From RYN-230 sp963717125 (GTDB lineage: Bacteria; Actinomycetota; Actinomycetes; Streptosporangiales; Streptosporangiaceae): DNA of 64,000 nt. How positions within the stretch are numbered: the stretch's first letter is position 1; every line of letters starts with the position of its first letter. The stretch spans positions 124,001 to 188,000 of the forward strand of contig CAVQVG010000014.1 of NCBI GenBank assembly GCA_963717125.1. The letters are read 5' to 3'. A program made the translations under genes and the position numbers. Shown piece by piece: positions 28,385-37,016 of this stretch. Under the pieces are notes generated by a model. That model made no database searches and had not been told where the DNA came from. It saw nothing but the letters and a program-made list of their open reading frames with translations.

Positions 28385-28564
28385 GTGTACTTCACCGACC
28401 GGGGCATCGAGGAACTGCAGACCCGGCGCGGCGCCGATGAGGTCAGCCTGGACTGGCTGGCCGAGCGGTTCACCGAGTTCATCGACCTGTTCCCCGAGTC
28501 TGAGGCGACGGTGGACCGGCTGGCCACCTGGCTGGCCCGGCTCGACGACGACGACGATTCTTAA
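28385..28564 (+). CDS. Small DUF6104-family protein next to kgd
   Basis: A 59-residue acidic protein starting at a GTG 3 nt after the kgd stop: YFTDRGIEELQTRRG, then SLDWLAERFTEFIDLFPE, ending in an Asp run (LARLDDDDDS). It matches my memory of the DUF6104 family, found directly downstream of kgd/sucA in actinomycetes. No catalytic motif or membrane segment is visible. The spacing implies cotranscription and translational coupling, so a partner or stabiliser role for Kgd is plausible, but no function is established. Confidence 0.78.
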   Translation: MYFTDRGIEELQTRRGADEVSLDWLAERFTEFIDLFPESEATVDRLATWLARLDDDDDS

Positions 28565-28617
28565 CGGCGCCAATTCTCAGCGGCACTGGCCGCGCTGACC
28601 CGGGCTACGCTGGGGTT

Positions 28618-28656
28618 CGCGATACATCTTGACTTTGGCGAAACGCGATATATCGT
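28618..28656. promoter_or_regulatory. Candidate operator/promoter of DUF4097-padR operon
   Basis: Contains the palindrome CGATATATCG (28646-28655) flanked by AAACG and TTTG, and a direct repeat CGCGATA at 28618 and 28644. A TTGACT lies between them, so a repressor here would cover the -35 region. AT-rich dyads of this kind stand out in this GC-rich genome. Autoregulation by the PadR protein encoded in the operon is inferred. Confidence 0.55.
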
Positions 28657-28687
28657 TTGTGTGGACCCGCAGGGAGAGGACCGCACG

Positions 28688-29530
28688 ATGCCGCACTGGA
28701 CCGTGAACACACCGACCACGCTCGACTTCGACCGCGTGGCCGCGCTGCGGGTACGGGCCATCTCCGGGTCGGTGGCCGTGCTGAGCACGGACGACCGGGC
28801 CTGTCTGGACATCGACAGCATCTCCGGGCAGCCGTTGCTGGTCAGCCACGAAGACGGCGTGCTGACCGTCAGCTATGAGGATCTCACCTGGGACGGGCTG
28901 CTCGGCTGGCTGCGACCGCAGCGGCACTCGGCGGCCATCACCGTGACCGTGCCCAAGGACTGCCCGGTCCAGCTCGGCGTGGTGAACGCGGGCGCGATCG
29001 TGTCCGGGATCGGCGCCAAGACCTCGGTGAAGAGCGTATCCGGGAGAATCACCCTGGACGGCGTGACCGGCACGGTCGAGGCGACCACGGTGTCCGGCGA
29101 CATCGAGGCCCAGGGCGTCGGCGGCCGGATCGGCTTCAACTCGGTGTCCGGCGATCTCACCCTGGCCGACGGCTCGGTGGGCCGGCTGGACGCCAAGACG
29201 GTCAGCGGCCGGGTCACCGCGGATATCGACCTGGAGTGCGCAGCCCGGCTGCAGATCGGCACGGTATCCGGGGCGGTGGCCATCAGGCTGCCGCAGCAGA
29301 CCAACGCCCGGGTGGCCCTGCGGTCGGCGGCCGGGCGGGTGCAGAGCGAGTTCGCCGGCCTGTCCCCCGGCAAGCAGGCCGGCGGGGCCACGCTGAGCGG
29401 CCAGCTTGGCCACGGCGAAGGCGTCGGCAAGCTGTCGGTCAGCACCATGTCCGGCCAGGTCACGCTGTTGCAGCGAGACGAGCCAGGCCTGCCGCAGGAG
29501 CCCGCGGGCAGCCCAGGAGACGTGCGATGA
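28688..29530 (+). CDS. DUF4097 beta-strand repeat protein
   Basis: A 280-residue protein of the DUF4097 (adhesin-like beta-helix) family: successive strands of the type SVSGRITLDGVTG, TVSGDIEAQGVGG, SVSGDLTLADGSVG and TVSGRVTADI form a right-handed stack. No signal peptide or membrane anchor is seen, so it is probably cytoplasmic. ATG behind GGGAGAGG. Its stop overlaps the padR start (ATGA), so the two are made together. DUF4097 proteins often sit beside PadR or anti-sigma regulators; the role is unknown, and a scaffold or sensor function is speculation. Confidence 0.85.
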   Translation: MPHWTVNTPTTLDFDRVAALRVRAISGSVAVLSTDDRACLDIDSISGQPLLVSHEDGVLTVSYEDLTWDGLLGWLRPQRHSAAITVTVPKDCPVQLGVVNAGAIVSGIGAKTSVKSVSGRITLDGVTGTVEATTVSGDIEAQGVGGRIGFNSVSGDLTLADGSVGRLDAKTVSGRVTADIDLECAARLQIGTVSGAVAIRLPQQTNARVALRSAAGRVQSEFAGLSPGKQAGGATLSGQLGHGEGVGKLSVSTMSGQVTLLQRDEPGLPQEPAGSPGDVR

Positions 29531-30729
29531 GCCCCGTCTTCCGGCACGGCCGGCTCCGGCTCTACCTGCTCAAGCTGCTCGACGAGTCGCCCCGGCACGG
29601 CTACGAGGTGATCCGGCTGCTGCAGGACCGATTCATGGGGGTGTACGCGCCGTCCCCCGGCACCATCTACCCGCGGCTGGCCCGGCTCGAGGAAGAGGGC
29701 CTGGTCACGCACGACGAGGCCGACGGCCGGAAGGTGTACCGGATCACCGACAAGGGCCGCGAGGAGCTGCGCAACCGGTCCGCGGACCTCACCGACCTGG
29801 AAGCGGAGATCAGCGCGTCGGTCCGGGACATCGCCCGCGAGGTGACCGAGGACGTCCGGGAGACGGTGCGCAACTTGCGCGAGGAACTGACCTGGGCGGC
29901 CCGGGACATGCAGCGCCGCGGCGGCCCGCAGGGTGCCGGGCCGCACGGTGCCGGGCCGCACGGTGCCCCCCCACGCGGTGGCCCGGACACTTGGTGGCAG
30001 CGGCGCGACGAAGCGTGGCGGGCCCGGGACGAGGCCCGCCGGGACCGGGCCACGGCGCGGCGGGCCCGGGCCGAGGACCGGCGCGAGGCGCGCCCGCGCG
30101 GCCGGGATGACTCCTGGGCGGCCGCGGCCGGTGAGCAGGCCGACCGGCTGGCCGCCGAGCAGGCCCGGCTGGACGCGGAACAGGACCGGCTGGCCGCCGA
30201 GCAGGCCCGGCTGGATGAGGAACAGGCCCGGCTGGCCGCCGAGCAGGACGGGGCGGCCGCGGCGCAGGAAGCCACGGCGGCCGAGCGGCTGGAGACCGAG
30301 CAGGACCGGCTGGGGGAGGAACAGGACCGGCTGGACGAGCAGCAGGACCGGCTGGACGAAGCGCAGGACCGGCTGAACGAGGAACGCGGCGAGCAGGACG
30401 AGGACCAGGACGGGCCGCGGCAGCGTGGCCGGGGCCGTCGCGGCAGCTGGGACTGGCAGGCCTGGGCGGACTGGCCCGGGCGGCGCGGCGGCGGCCCCGG
30501 CTGGGCCGACCCCGGGGCGTTCCCCGACCTGGAACAGCTGGCCAGGCACTTTACCCGGGAACTGCGCGAGGCGGCCGGCCACGCCCAGGCGGTCAGCGAA
30601 GAGGCCGTCGGTGACCTGCGCGGCATCCTGGACGAAGCGCTGGACCGGATCAAGGCCGAGGTGTTCGGCGCTAAGAGCGGCCTGCCGCCGCGGTCCGGCG
30701 GCGCGCCGCCTCCGGATCAGAACGGCTGA
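29527..30729 (+). CDS. PadR-family regulator with long heptad coiled coil
   Basis: A 400-residue protein, far longer than typical PadR (110-180). Residues 1-85 are the winged helix (RLYLLKLLDESPRHGYEVIRLL, then SPGTIYPRLARLEEEGLVTH). Residues 85-130 form the dimerisation helix, then come a Gly/Pro/His spacer and an Arg-rich stretch. From about 200 to 295, a heptad array of DRLAAEQ/ARLDAEQ units is encoded by 21-bp tandem repeats. The C-terminal 100 residues hold an amphipathic helix (FPDLEQLARHFTRELREAAG). It likely represses its own operon through the upstream dyad. The coiled coil could support oligomerisation or binding of the DUF4097 protein; this is inference. Confidence 0.88.
   Translation: MSPVFRHGRLRLYLLKLLDESPRHGYEVIRLLQDRFMGVYAPSPGTIYPRLARLEEEGLVTHDEADGRKVYRITDKGREELRNRSADLTDLEAEISASVRDIAREVTEDVRETVRNLREELTWAARDMQRRGGPQGAGPHGAGPHGAPPRGGPDTWWQRRDEAWRARDEARRDRATARRARAEDRREARPRGRDDSWAAAAGEQADRLAAEQARLDAEQDRLAAEQARLDEEQARLAAEQDGAAAAQEATAAERLETEQDRLGEEQDRLDEQQDRLDEAQDRLNEERGEQDEDQDGPRQRGRGRRGSWDWQAWADWPGRRGGGPGWADPGAFPDLEQLARHFTRELREAAGHAQAVSEEAVGDLRGILDEALDRIKAEVFGAKSGLPPRSGGAPPPDQNG
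30142..30396. repeat. 21-bp tandem repeats encoding heptads in PadR protein
   Basis: Degenerate 21-bp units of the type GAGCAGGACCGGCTGGACGA encode seven-residue repeats (D/A-R-L-x-x-E-Q). Leu falls at a fixed heptad position throughout, as expected for a continuous coiled coil. Confidence 0.8.
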
Positions 30730-30883
30730 TCCGTTCCGGCGCGGCCCGGGTATCTGGCCGAAAACCGGTTCCCAGCCGGAGTGCTGCTGCGCGAGGATAG
30801 GCTGCAATCTCACCCCGTGACCGCCGCCGTGCCGACCGCCGGCCTGGGCCGGTCCGGGAGCAGCCCGGGATCAGGAGGTACCC

Positions 30884-32095
30884 GTGCCGGTGCCGCAGGC
30901 CAGCAGGCTCAGCAATGTCCGCTACGACATCCGGGGGCCGGTGCTGCGCCGGGCGCGGCAACTGGAAGCCGAAGGGCAGCAGATCCTCAAGCTGAACATC
31001 GGCAACACGGCGCCGTTCGGCCTGCACGCCCCGGAGGGCGTGGTGCACGACGTGGTGCAGAACATCGGCGACGCGCAGGGCTATAGCGACGCGCGTGGGA
31101 TCTACCCGGCGCGGCTGGCGGTGGCCCAGTACTACACCGCTATGGGTGTGGCCGGGGTGGGGCCGGACGACGTCTACCTGGGCAACGGCGTGTCCGAGCT
31201 GATCGTGATGGCGCTCCAGGCGCTGCTGAACCCCGGGGACGAGGTCCTGGTGCCGAGCCCGGACTACCCGTTGTGGACCGGCGCGGTGCACCTGTGCGGC
31301 GCCCGGGCCGCGCACTACCGCTGCGACGAGCAGGCCGGCTGGGCTCCTGACCTGGACGACGTGGCCGCGAAGATCACCCCGAACACCCGGGCGCTGGTGA
31401 TCATCAACCCGAACAACCCGACCGGGGCGGTGTACTCGCGGGACACCTTGCAGGACCTGCTCGGCCTGGCCCGGCGGCACGGCCTGCTGGTGCTGGCCGA
31501 CGAGATCTACGACAAGATCCTCTACGACGGCGCGGCGCACGAGTTGACCGCGGCGCTCGCCCCCGACCTGGTGGTGCTCACTCTGTCCGGGCTGTCCAAG
31601 ACCTACCGCGCGCCGGGCTTCCGGTCCGGCTGGCTGATGGTCAGCGGGCCGCGCCGCGAGGCAGCCGAGTACCTGGAGGGCCTGGAGCTGCTGGCCAACA
31701 TGCGGATGTGCCCGAACGTGCCGGCCCAGTACGCGATCCAGACCGCCCTCGGCGGCCTGCAGAGCATCACCGCGCTGCTGCAGCCAGGCGGCCGGCTGCG
31801 CGATCAGCGGGACTACGCGTGGCACAAGCTCAATGAGATCCCCGGCGTGGACTGCGTCAAGCCACAGGGCGCGCTCTACGTGTTCCCCCGGCTCGACTCC
31901 GACGTATACAAGATCTCTGACGACCAGCAACTGGTCATCGACCTGCTGGAGCAGCAGCACTTGCTGCTGTCCCACGGCACCGGGTTCAACCTGGACACCC
32001 CGGACCACCTGCGGCTGGTGTTCCTGGCCGGGGTGGACGTGCTGGACGACGCCATCGGGCGCCTAGCCGCGTTCCTGGACACCTACCAGCAGTAG
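30884..32095 (+). CDS. Class I/II aminotransferase, AlaA (alanine transaminase)-like
   Basis: A 403-residue PLP enzyme; AlaA/AlaT members make alanine from pyruvate and glutamate. Landmarks are LKLNIGNTAPFGLHAP near the N terminus, IINPNNPTGAVYS, ADEIYDKILYDG (PLP-binding Asp and Tyr) and TLSGLSKTYRAPGFRSGW with the Schiff-base Lys (about residue 238). C-terminal LRLVFLAGVDVLDDAIGRL contains the carboxylate Arg. GTG start behind AGGAGG with 5-nt spacing. Stands alone, followed by a copy of the hairpin repeat at its 3' end. Confidence 0.92.
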   Translation: MPVPQASRLSNVRYDIRGPVLRRARQLEAEGQQILKLNIGNTAPFGLHAPEGVVHDVVQNIGDAQGYSDARGIYPARLAVAQYYTAMGVAGVGPDDVYLGNGVSELIVMALQALLNPGDEVLVPSPDYPLWTGAVHLCGARAAHYRCDEQAGWAPDLDDVAAKITPNTRALVIINPNNPTGAVYSRDTLQDLLGLARRHGLLVLADEIYDKILYDGAAHELTAALAPDLVVLTLSGLSKTYRAPGFRSGWLMVSGPRREAAEYLEGLELLANMRMCPNVPAQYAIQTALGGLQSITALLQPGGRLRDQRDYAWHKLNEIPGVDCVKPQGALYVFPRLDSDVYKISDDQQLVIDLLEQQHLLLSHGTGFNLDTPDHLRLVFLAGVDVLDDAIGRLAAFLDTYQQ

Positions 32096-32098
32096 CTA

Positions 32099-32247
32099 GC
32101 CCGGGGGGACGACCCCCCGGACCCCCCGATCGCCCTTCGGCCGAGGCCGGCGGAGCCCGCCGGGACCGGCTGGGGAAGCTCAACAGTTCCGATCGCGCTC
32201 CGCGCGAGGGGCGCCGGCCAGCCGCCGCCCCGACCCCCCGATCGCCG
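32099..32247. repeat. Hairpin-repeat relative at convergent gene ends
   Basis: Starts with the same CCGGGGGGACGACCCCCCGG hairpin as the element at 7.4 kb, followed by ACCCCCCGATCGCC. The interior differs, but CCCCCCGATCGCCGCT recurs at the far end (32233-32248). It fills the gap between two convergent genes, where the G/C hairpin may also serve as a terminator, although no T tract follows. Confidence 0.7.
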
Positions 32248-33216
32248 CTACACCTCGAACACGACCTTGCCGAACAGGTCGCCATTGATCATCGCGGCAA
32301 AGCCGTCCCGCGCCTGCGCCAGCGGCAGCACCCGGTCGATCCTGGGCCGCACCCCGGTCTGCTCGAGGAAATGGGTCAGCCGGGCCAGCTGGGCACGGGT
32401 GCCCATGGTCGAGCCGACGATGGACAGCTGCAGGAAGAACACCCGGCTCAGCTCCGCCGGCGGGACCGCCCCGCTGGTCGCCCCGGAAATCACGATCCGG
32501 CCGCCGGGCCGCAGCGCGCGCAGCGAGTGGGCCCAGGTCGCCTCGCCGACCGTCTCCAGCACCGCGTCGACCCGCTCCGGCAGCCGGGCGCCGGCCGGGA
32601 AGACCTGGTCGGCGCCGAGCTCCCGGGCCCGGTCCCGCTTTTCCTCACTCCGGCTGGTGGCCCAGACCCGGAAGCCCGCGGCCCGGCCGAGCACGATCAG
32701 CGCGGTCGCGACCCCGCCGCCCGCGCCCTGGACCAGCACGGTGGACCCCGGCTGCAGGCCGGACTTGTCGAACAGCATCCGGTAGGCGGTGAGGTAGGCG
32801 GTGGGCAGGCAGGCGGCCTCGGCGAAGGACAGCGCGGCGGGCTTGGGCACCAGGTTGCGCCGGGGCACGGCCACCCGCTCGGCGAACGTCCCGTCGTAGC
32901 GCTCGGAGAGCAGCGACCGGCCGGGATCCAGGGTCTCGTCGCCGTCCACCTTCGCCGGGTCGCCGATCACCGAGTGCACCACGACCTCGTTGCCGTCCTC
33001 GTTGACCCCGGCGGCGTCACACCCCAGCACGATGGGCAGCCGGTCCGCCGCGATGCCCACCCCGCGCAGGCTCCACACGTCATGGTGGTTGAGCGCGGTG
33101 GCCCGCACCGCGACCGTGGTCCAGCCGGGCTCCGGCGCCGGTTCCGGGTGCTCGCCGAGCTCCAGCCCGGCCAGCGGGACATCGGGGTCGATGCGTGCGG
33201 CAGTCACAGCGAACAT
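32248..33216 (-). CDS. Zinc-independent MDR-type quinone oxidoreductase/alcohol dehydrogenase
   Basis: A 322-residue medium-chain reductase. ALNHHDVWSLRGVG marks the catalytic domain, and VLVQGAGGGVATALIVLGRAAGFRVW is the NADPH Rossmann motif; VGSTMGTRAQL follows in the C-terminal lobe. The structural zinc cysteines of classical alcohol dehydrogenases are absent, pointing to the quinone-oxidoreductase side of the family. The ATG is chosen at MFAVTAARI; longer in-frame extension is unlike the family. Divergent from the CGNR gene. Substrate unknown. Confidence 0.87.
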   Translation of the reverse strand: MFAVTAARIDPDVPLAGLELGEHPEPAPEPGWTTVAVRATALNHHDVWSLRGVGIAADRLPIVLGCDAAGVNEDGNEVVVHSVIGDPAKVDGDETLDPGRSLLSERYDGTFAERVAVPRRNLVPKPAALSFAEAACLPTAYLTAYRMLFDKSGLQPGSTVLVQGAGGGVATALIVLGRAAGFRVWATSRSEEKRDRARELGADQVFPAGARLPERVDAVLETVGEATWAHSLRALRPGGRIVISGATSGAVPPAELSRVFFLQLSIVGSTMGTRAQLARLTHFLEQTGVRPRIDRVLPLAQARDGFAAMINGDLFGKVVFEV

Positions 33217-33376
33217 GGGCCGCACCTTAGCGTCCCCGGCCCGGCCGCTGCGCGGGCAGGGCAGGTGCACATAACCTGACCATCCGCTCTGAAGGGCCGG
33301 CCGGGTAAGTAAGTCTGTGCCATACTCGGGTGCGGGGAAGCGGACCCCGATGTCCCCCAGCAGCCGAAGGACTGGA

Positions 33377-33949
33377 GTGGATCTCACCTCCTATGCCGAG
33401 CTGGCGGTGCGCTTGGTCAACGCAGGCGACGCTGGCGACGGCCACCAGGATGAGCTCGCCACCACCGAGGCATATCGTGCCTTGACGGCGGACCGGGCCT
33501 ATCTCCGTGCCCGGATCGCAGCAGGCGACCTCGAGGCGCTCCGGCAACTGCGCACCGAGCTCCGGCTGATCTTCGCGGCCTGCATCGCCGGAAACGAGGA
33601 GGACGCGGCCGCCCGGCTGAACGCGCTGCTGACCCGGCACCCGATCCATCCGGAGATCGCCCGGCACGACGGCCAGCCGTGGCACCTGCACCATGCCGAG
33701 AGCGGCTCGGCGGCCGACCAGTACGCCGCGGGCGCGGTGCTCGGCCTGGCCCGGGTGGTCACCGAGCTGGGCACCGACCGGCTCCGCCGGTGTGAGGCCG
33801 CGTCCTGTGGCAACGTCTTCGTGGACCTGACCCCGGGCCGGACGCAGAGCTACTGCGGGGACCGCTGCGCGGGCACGGCCACGGTGACCGCGCTCCGGGA
33901 CCGGCGGCGCGGCCAGGATGCCGGCCAGGCGTCACACGCGGCCATCTGA
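33377..33949 (+). CDS. CGNR zinc-finger (ABATE-type) putative regulator
   Basis: A 190-residue protein. The N-terminal stress-response domain opens with VDLTSYAELAVRLVN, the standard family beginning, which fixes the GTG start; GAAGGACTGGA provides a ribosome site. The C-terminal zinc finger is RRCEAASCGNVFVDLT then QSYCGDRCA, i.e. C-x4-CGNVF and C-x3-C. Such proteins are assumed to be DNA-binding regulators in actinomycetes, but targets are mostly unknown. It is separated from the divergent oxidoreductase by about 160 nt, which may be its target. Confidence 0.88.
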   Translation: MDLTSYAELAVRLVNAGDAGDGHQDELATTEAYRALTADRAYLRARIAAGDLEALRQLRTELRLIFAACIAGNEEDAAARLNALLTRHPIHPEIARHDGQPWHLHHAESGSAADQYAAGAVLGLARVVTELGTDRLRRCEAASCGNVFVDLTPGRTQSYCGDRCAGTATVTALRDRRRGQDAGQASHAAI

Positions 33950-34167
33950 TTCCCGGAACTCTCCGCAGGTGTCCCACCTGCGGTTAATCACGACCATCCG
34001 GGTCGCCATCAGATGCAGCAATACGTATCTCCGTGTCAACGGATCGTAACTCGCGTTACCGAAATGAAGCCGGCGACTTCTTCTCAGGCTGTTTGACGAT
34101 CATTACCATGAGCCCTACTCCACGGCCGTATGGCCCACGTATGCGGACCGGAAAGAAGGTCTCGAGC

Positions 34168-35845
34168 ATGGCAACTGAGGCGGTAGCCACCACTACCAAA
34201 CCGACCGACGTCGGCCTCAAACGCGAGATGGGGCTGATCGGGGCTACCTGGGCGTCTGAGACCTCGATCATCGGCTCGGGCTGGCTGTTCGGCGCGCTGT
34301 TCGCCGCGCAGGCGGCGGGGACCGCAGCCCTGCTGGGCTGGATCATCGCCGGCGTGATCGTCAGCATCCTGGCGCTCGTGCATGCCGAGCTAGGTGCGAT
34401 GTACCCGGTCTCCGGCGGTACAGCCCGATTCCCGCACTTCGCGTTCGGCAGCATCGCCGGCATTTCGTTCGGCTTCTTCTCCTGGCTGCAGGCGGTCACG
34501 GTCGCGCCCATCGAGTGCTTCGCCGTGATGACCTACGGGTCGTACTACTGGCACGGCCTGTACAACTCCACCACGAGCAACGTCACCGGGCTGGGCTTCG
34601 CGATGACGATCGTCCTGATGGCGATCTTCACCGCGATCAACTTCCTGGGCATGCGGCTGTTCTCCCGAGTCAACGCGGGCATCACCTGGTGGAAGGTGGC
34701 CGTCCCGGTCCTCGCCATCATCGTGCTGCTGTTCAAGTTCCACCCCAATAACCTCGGGGCGGGCGGCGGTTTCATGCCCTACGGGATCAAAGCCCTGTTC
34801 GGCGCCATCCCGTCGGCCGGCATCGTGTTCGCCTACCTCGGCTTCGAGCAGGCCGACCAGCTGGCGGGCGAGATCAAGAACCCGCAGCGGAACCTGCCCC
34901 GGGCGATCCTGCTCGCCACCGGGATCGGCATCGTGATCTACGTCCTGCTCCAGCTCGTGTTCATCGGCGCGATGCCGCACGGCCTGATCTCGGGCCCCAA
35001 GGGCTGGGGCGGCATTGCCAGCACCAACCCCATCGCGATCGGGCCGTTCGCCGGCCTGGCTGGCGTGGTGGGCCTCGGCTGGCTGGCGATCATCCTGCGG
35101 CTCGACGCGTTCATCTCGCCGTTCGGCACCGGCCTGATCTACCAGACCTCGACCTCGCGCGTCGGCTACGGCCTGGGCCGGAACAGGTACTACCCGCAGA
35201 TCTTCACCAGGGTCGACAGGAACGGCGTGCCCTGGTTCAGCCTGATCATCGCGTTCCTGCTCGGCCTGGTGTTCCTGCTGCCGTTCCCGAGCTGGCACTC
35301 TCTGGTCGGCCTGGTCACCTCGGCGTCGGTGCTGATGTACGCCGGGGCGCCGCTGTCCCTGTCTGCTTTCCGCGGGCAGGTTCCCGATGCGAGCCTGGCC
35401 CTACCGGGTGCCTGCCGCCCCGGTGCTGGCGCCGCTCGCGTTCATCTTCGCCAACCTGATCATCTACTGGTCCGGCTTCGAGGTGCTCTTGAAGCTGGGT
35501 GTCGCGATCGTGATCGGCTACGCGGTAATCGGCGTGTTCATGGCCTACGACCAGAACCGGCCGCCGCTGGACTGGAAGTCGGCGGTGTGGCTGCCGGTCT
35601 ACCTGATCGGCATGGGCGTCATTTCCTGGCAGGGCCAGTTCAGCGGCGCGTCGTCAAGTGATAAGCACCCGCAGGCACCGACGAACACCTTCCACCTCCC
35701 GTTCTGGTGGGACATGGCGGTCGTGGCCGCGTTCAGCCTGGTCATCTACTTCTGGGCGATGGCCACCAAGCTGTCCAGGGCGGAGATGCTCAACCTGGTC
35801 GAGCGGCAGTCCGGCGAAGAGCCTGGCGAGCGGATCCGGCACTGA
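34168..35845 (+). CDS. APC-family amino acid permease (frameshifted)
   Basis: A proton-coupled amino acid transporter of about 558 residues when repaired, with 12 or more membrane spans. ETSIIGSGWLFGALFAAQAAG is the glycine-rich first span, ELGAMYPVSGGTARFP a hallmark loop, and FAYLGFEQADQLAGEIKNPQ the span-6 region. Resembles the YveA aspartate/H+ symporter branch. At about 35385-35400, near GGTTCCCGATGCGAGCC, one extra base moves the C-terminal quarter (WPYRVPAAPVLAPLAFIFAN onward) into another frame. ATG behind AAGAAGG; an earlier in-frame start would add a hydrophilic leader. A strong terminator hairpin follows. Confidence 0.88.
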
Positions 35846-35863
35846 TCGGCTAACCGCACTCCT

Positions 35864-35902
35864 GGGGACCCCCGCCCGCTGGGCGGGGGTCCCCGACGTT
35901 TT
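35864..35902. terminator. Intrinsic terminator between permease and sodX
   Basis: GGGGACCCCCGCCC pairs perfectly with GGGCGGGGGTCCCC (14 bp) over a 3-nt loop, followed by a short T run (gttttacc). It lies 18 nt after the permease stop and 6 nt beyond the sodX stop, so it can serve both convergent genes. Confidence 0.85.
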
Positions 35903-36226
35903 ACCGGCCCGGGCCGCGCCGGTAGCGGAGCAGCACCCGGCCGCTGATCAGGTCGCCGGGCACGGCGCCGAACGACCGGCTGTCCACCGCGCCCACGCCC
36001 TGATTGTCCGATTCCAGCCACCAGCCCTGGCCGGTCCGCCGCGCCGCCCGCTTGACCAGGAGGAAGTCCGTCCGGTCCGGGTGCCAGGCGACGACGAGCT
36101 GGCCCGGCCGGACCCGGGCGGCCGGCCAGGCCACAGGCCGCGCCAGACGAGCAGCCAGTCCCCGGGCCGCAGGGCGGGGGCCATGGACGGCTCCACGACC
36201 GCAACCGTCGATAGCGGCCAGCGCAT
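35901..36226 (-). CDS. sodX: Signal peptidase I-like SodX, nickel superoxide dismutase maturation protease (frameshifted)
   Basis: Short S26-family peptidase of about 108 residues that should trim the SodN leader to expose its N-terminal His. The catalytic Ser lies in VVEPSMAPALRPGDWLLV and the Lys in DRTDFLLVKRAAR; the C-terminal box is DSRSFGAVPGDLISGRVLLRY. No membrane anchor is visible. One missing base near 36135 splits the frame after LVWRG; both halves align to one protein. ATG behind GGGAGGGCAG. Divergent from sodN, 83 nt apart, the classical sodN-sodX pairing. The indel is probably a sequence error because function depends on the intact protein. Confidence 0.85.
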
Positions 36227-36309
36227 CTGCCCTCCCAGGTTCGAGCGGAGACCGACGGGGTAGTGTCGGTTCCCGGGTACCCATGATCCGACATGAGAGA
36301 AGGGGATCA

Positions 36310-36723
36310 ATGAGACTGCTGGCACGTCTCCTTGAGCCGAAGACCATCGCGCACGCACACTGTGACCTCCCGTGCGGCGTCTATGACCCGGCCCAGGCAC
36401 GGATCGAGGCCGAGTCTGTCAAGGCCATCATCCAGAAGTACAACGACAGCTCGGACCCGGCGTTCCAGACCCGCGCGCTGCTCATCAAGGAGCAGCGGTC
36501 GGACCTGGTCAAGCATCACCTGTGGGTGCTGTGGACGGACTACTTCAAGCCGCCGCACTTCGAGAAGTACCCGCAGCTCAACCAGCTGTTCAACGAGGCC
36601 ACCAAGCTGGCCGGCGGGGGCCCGGGCGGCACCAAGAGCAGCACCGACGTGGCCACCGCGGACGCGCTGCTGGCCAAGATCGAGGAGATCAGCAAGATCT
36701 TCTGGGAGACGAAGCAGGGCTGA
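36310..36723 (+). CDS. sodN: Nickel superoxide dismutase
   Basis: Detoxifies superoxide in the cytoplasm. A 137-residue precursor with leader MRLLARLLEPKTIAHA followed by the nickel hook HCDLPCGVYDP; after cleavage the His becomes residue 1 and Cys 2 and Cys 6, all nickel ligands. The remaining 121 residues are the four-helix bundle (IIQKYNDSSDPAF, LVKHHLWVLWTDYFKPPHF). ATG behind GAAGGGGATCA. In Streptomyces sodN is induced by nickel; no clear Nur-type box is seen in the 83-nt divergent region. A perfect terminator hairpin follows. Confidence 0.96.
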   Translation: MRLLARLLEPKTIAHAHCDLPCGVYDPAQARIEAESVKAIIQKYNDSSDPAFQTRALLIKEQRSDLVKHHLWVLWTDYFKPPHFEKYPQLNQLFNEATKLAGGGPGGTKSSTDVATADALLAKIEEISKIFWETKQG

Positions 36724-36768
36724 CCAGCGGACTGGACCGCCGGGAAATCTGGCGGTTGCCGCTTTGCC

Positions 36769-36800
36769 GAGGCCGCGCGGGCCACTGCCCGCGCGGCCTC
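36769..36800 (+). terminator. Terminator hairpin after sodN
   Basis: GAGGCCGCGCGGGC pairs perfectly with GCCCGCGCGGCCTC (14 bp) over a 4-nt CACT loop, 46 nt after the sodN stop. No long T tract follows, as is common in high-GC actinomycetes. Confidence 0.85.
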
Positions 36801-37016
36801 TGGCATGCTGGCTGGTAGGCCGGCCCGCCGCCGTGACGACCGGCCCGGTGGCTATCTCGTGCCGGCTTGTGGTGATTGTGCCCTGGTCAGCCCGAGATTG
36901 CGTGATCACTTCACGGGGCGCCGCGTCAGCGCCGCCCGCCGCGGACGGTAGGTTGCAAGTCAACACAGCGACGGCCGCCAGCAGCGCGGGATGGCTGGTG
37001 GTACTGGAGGACGAAC

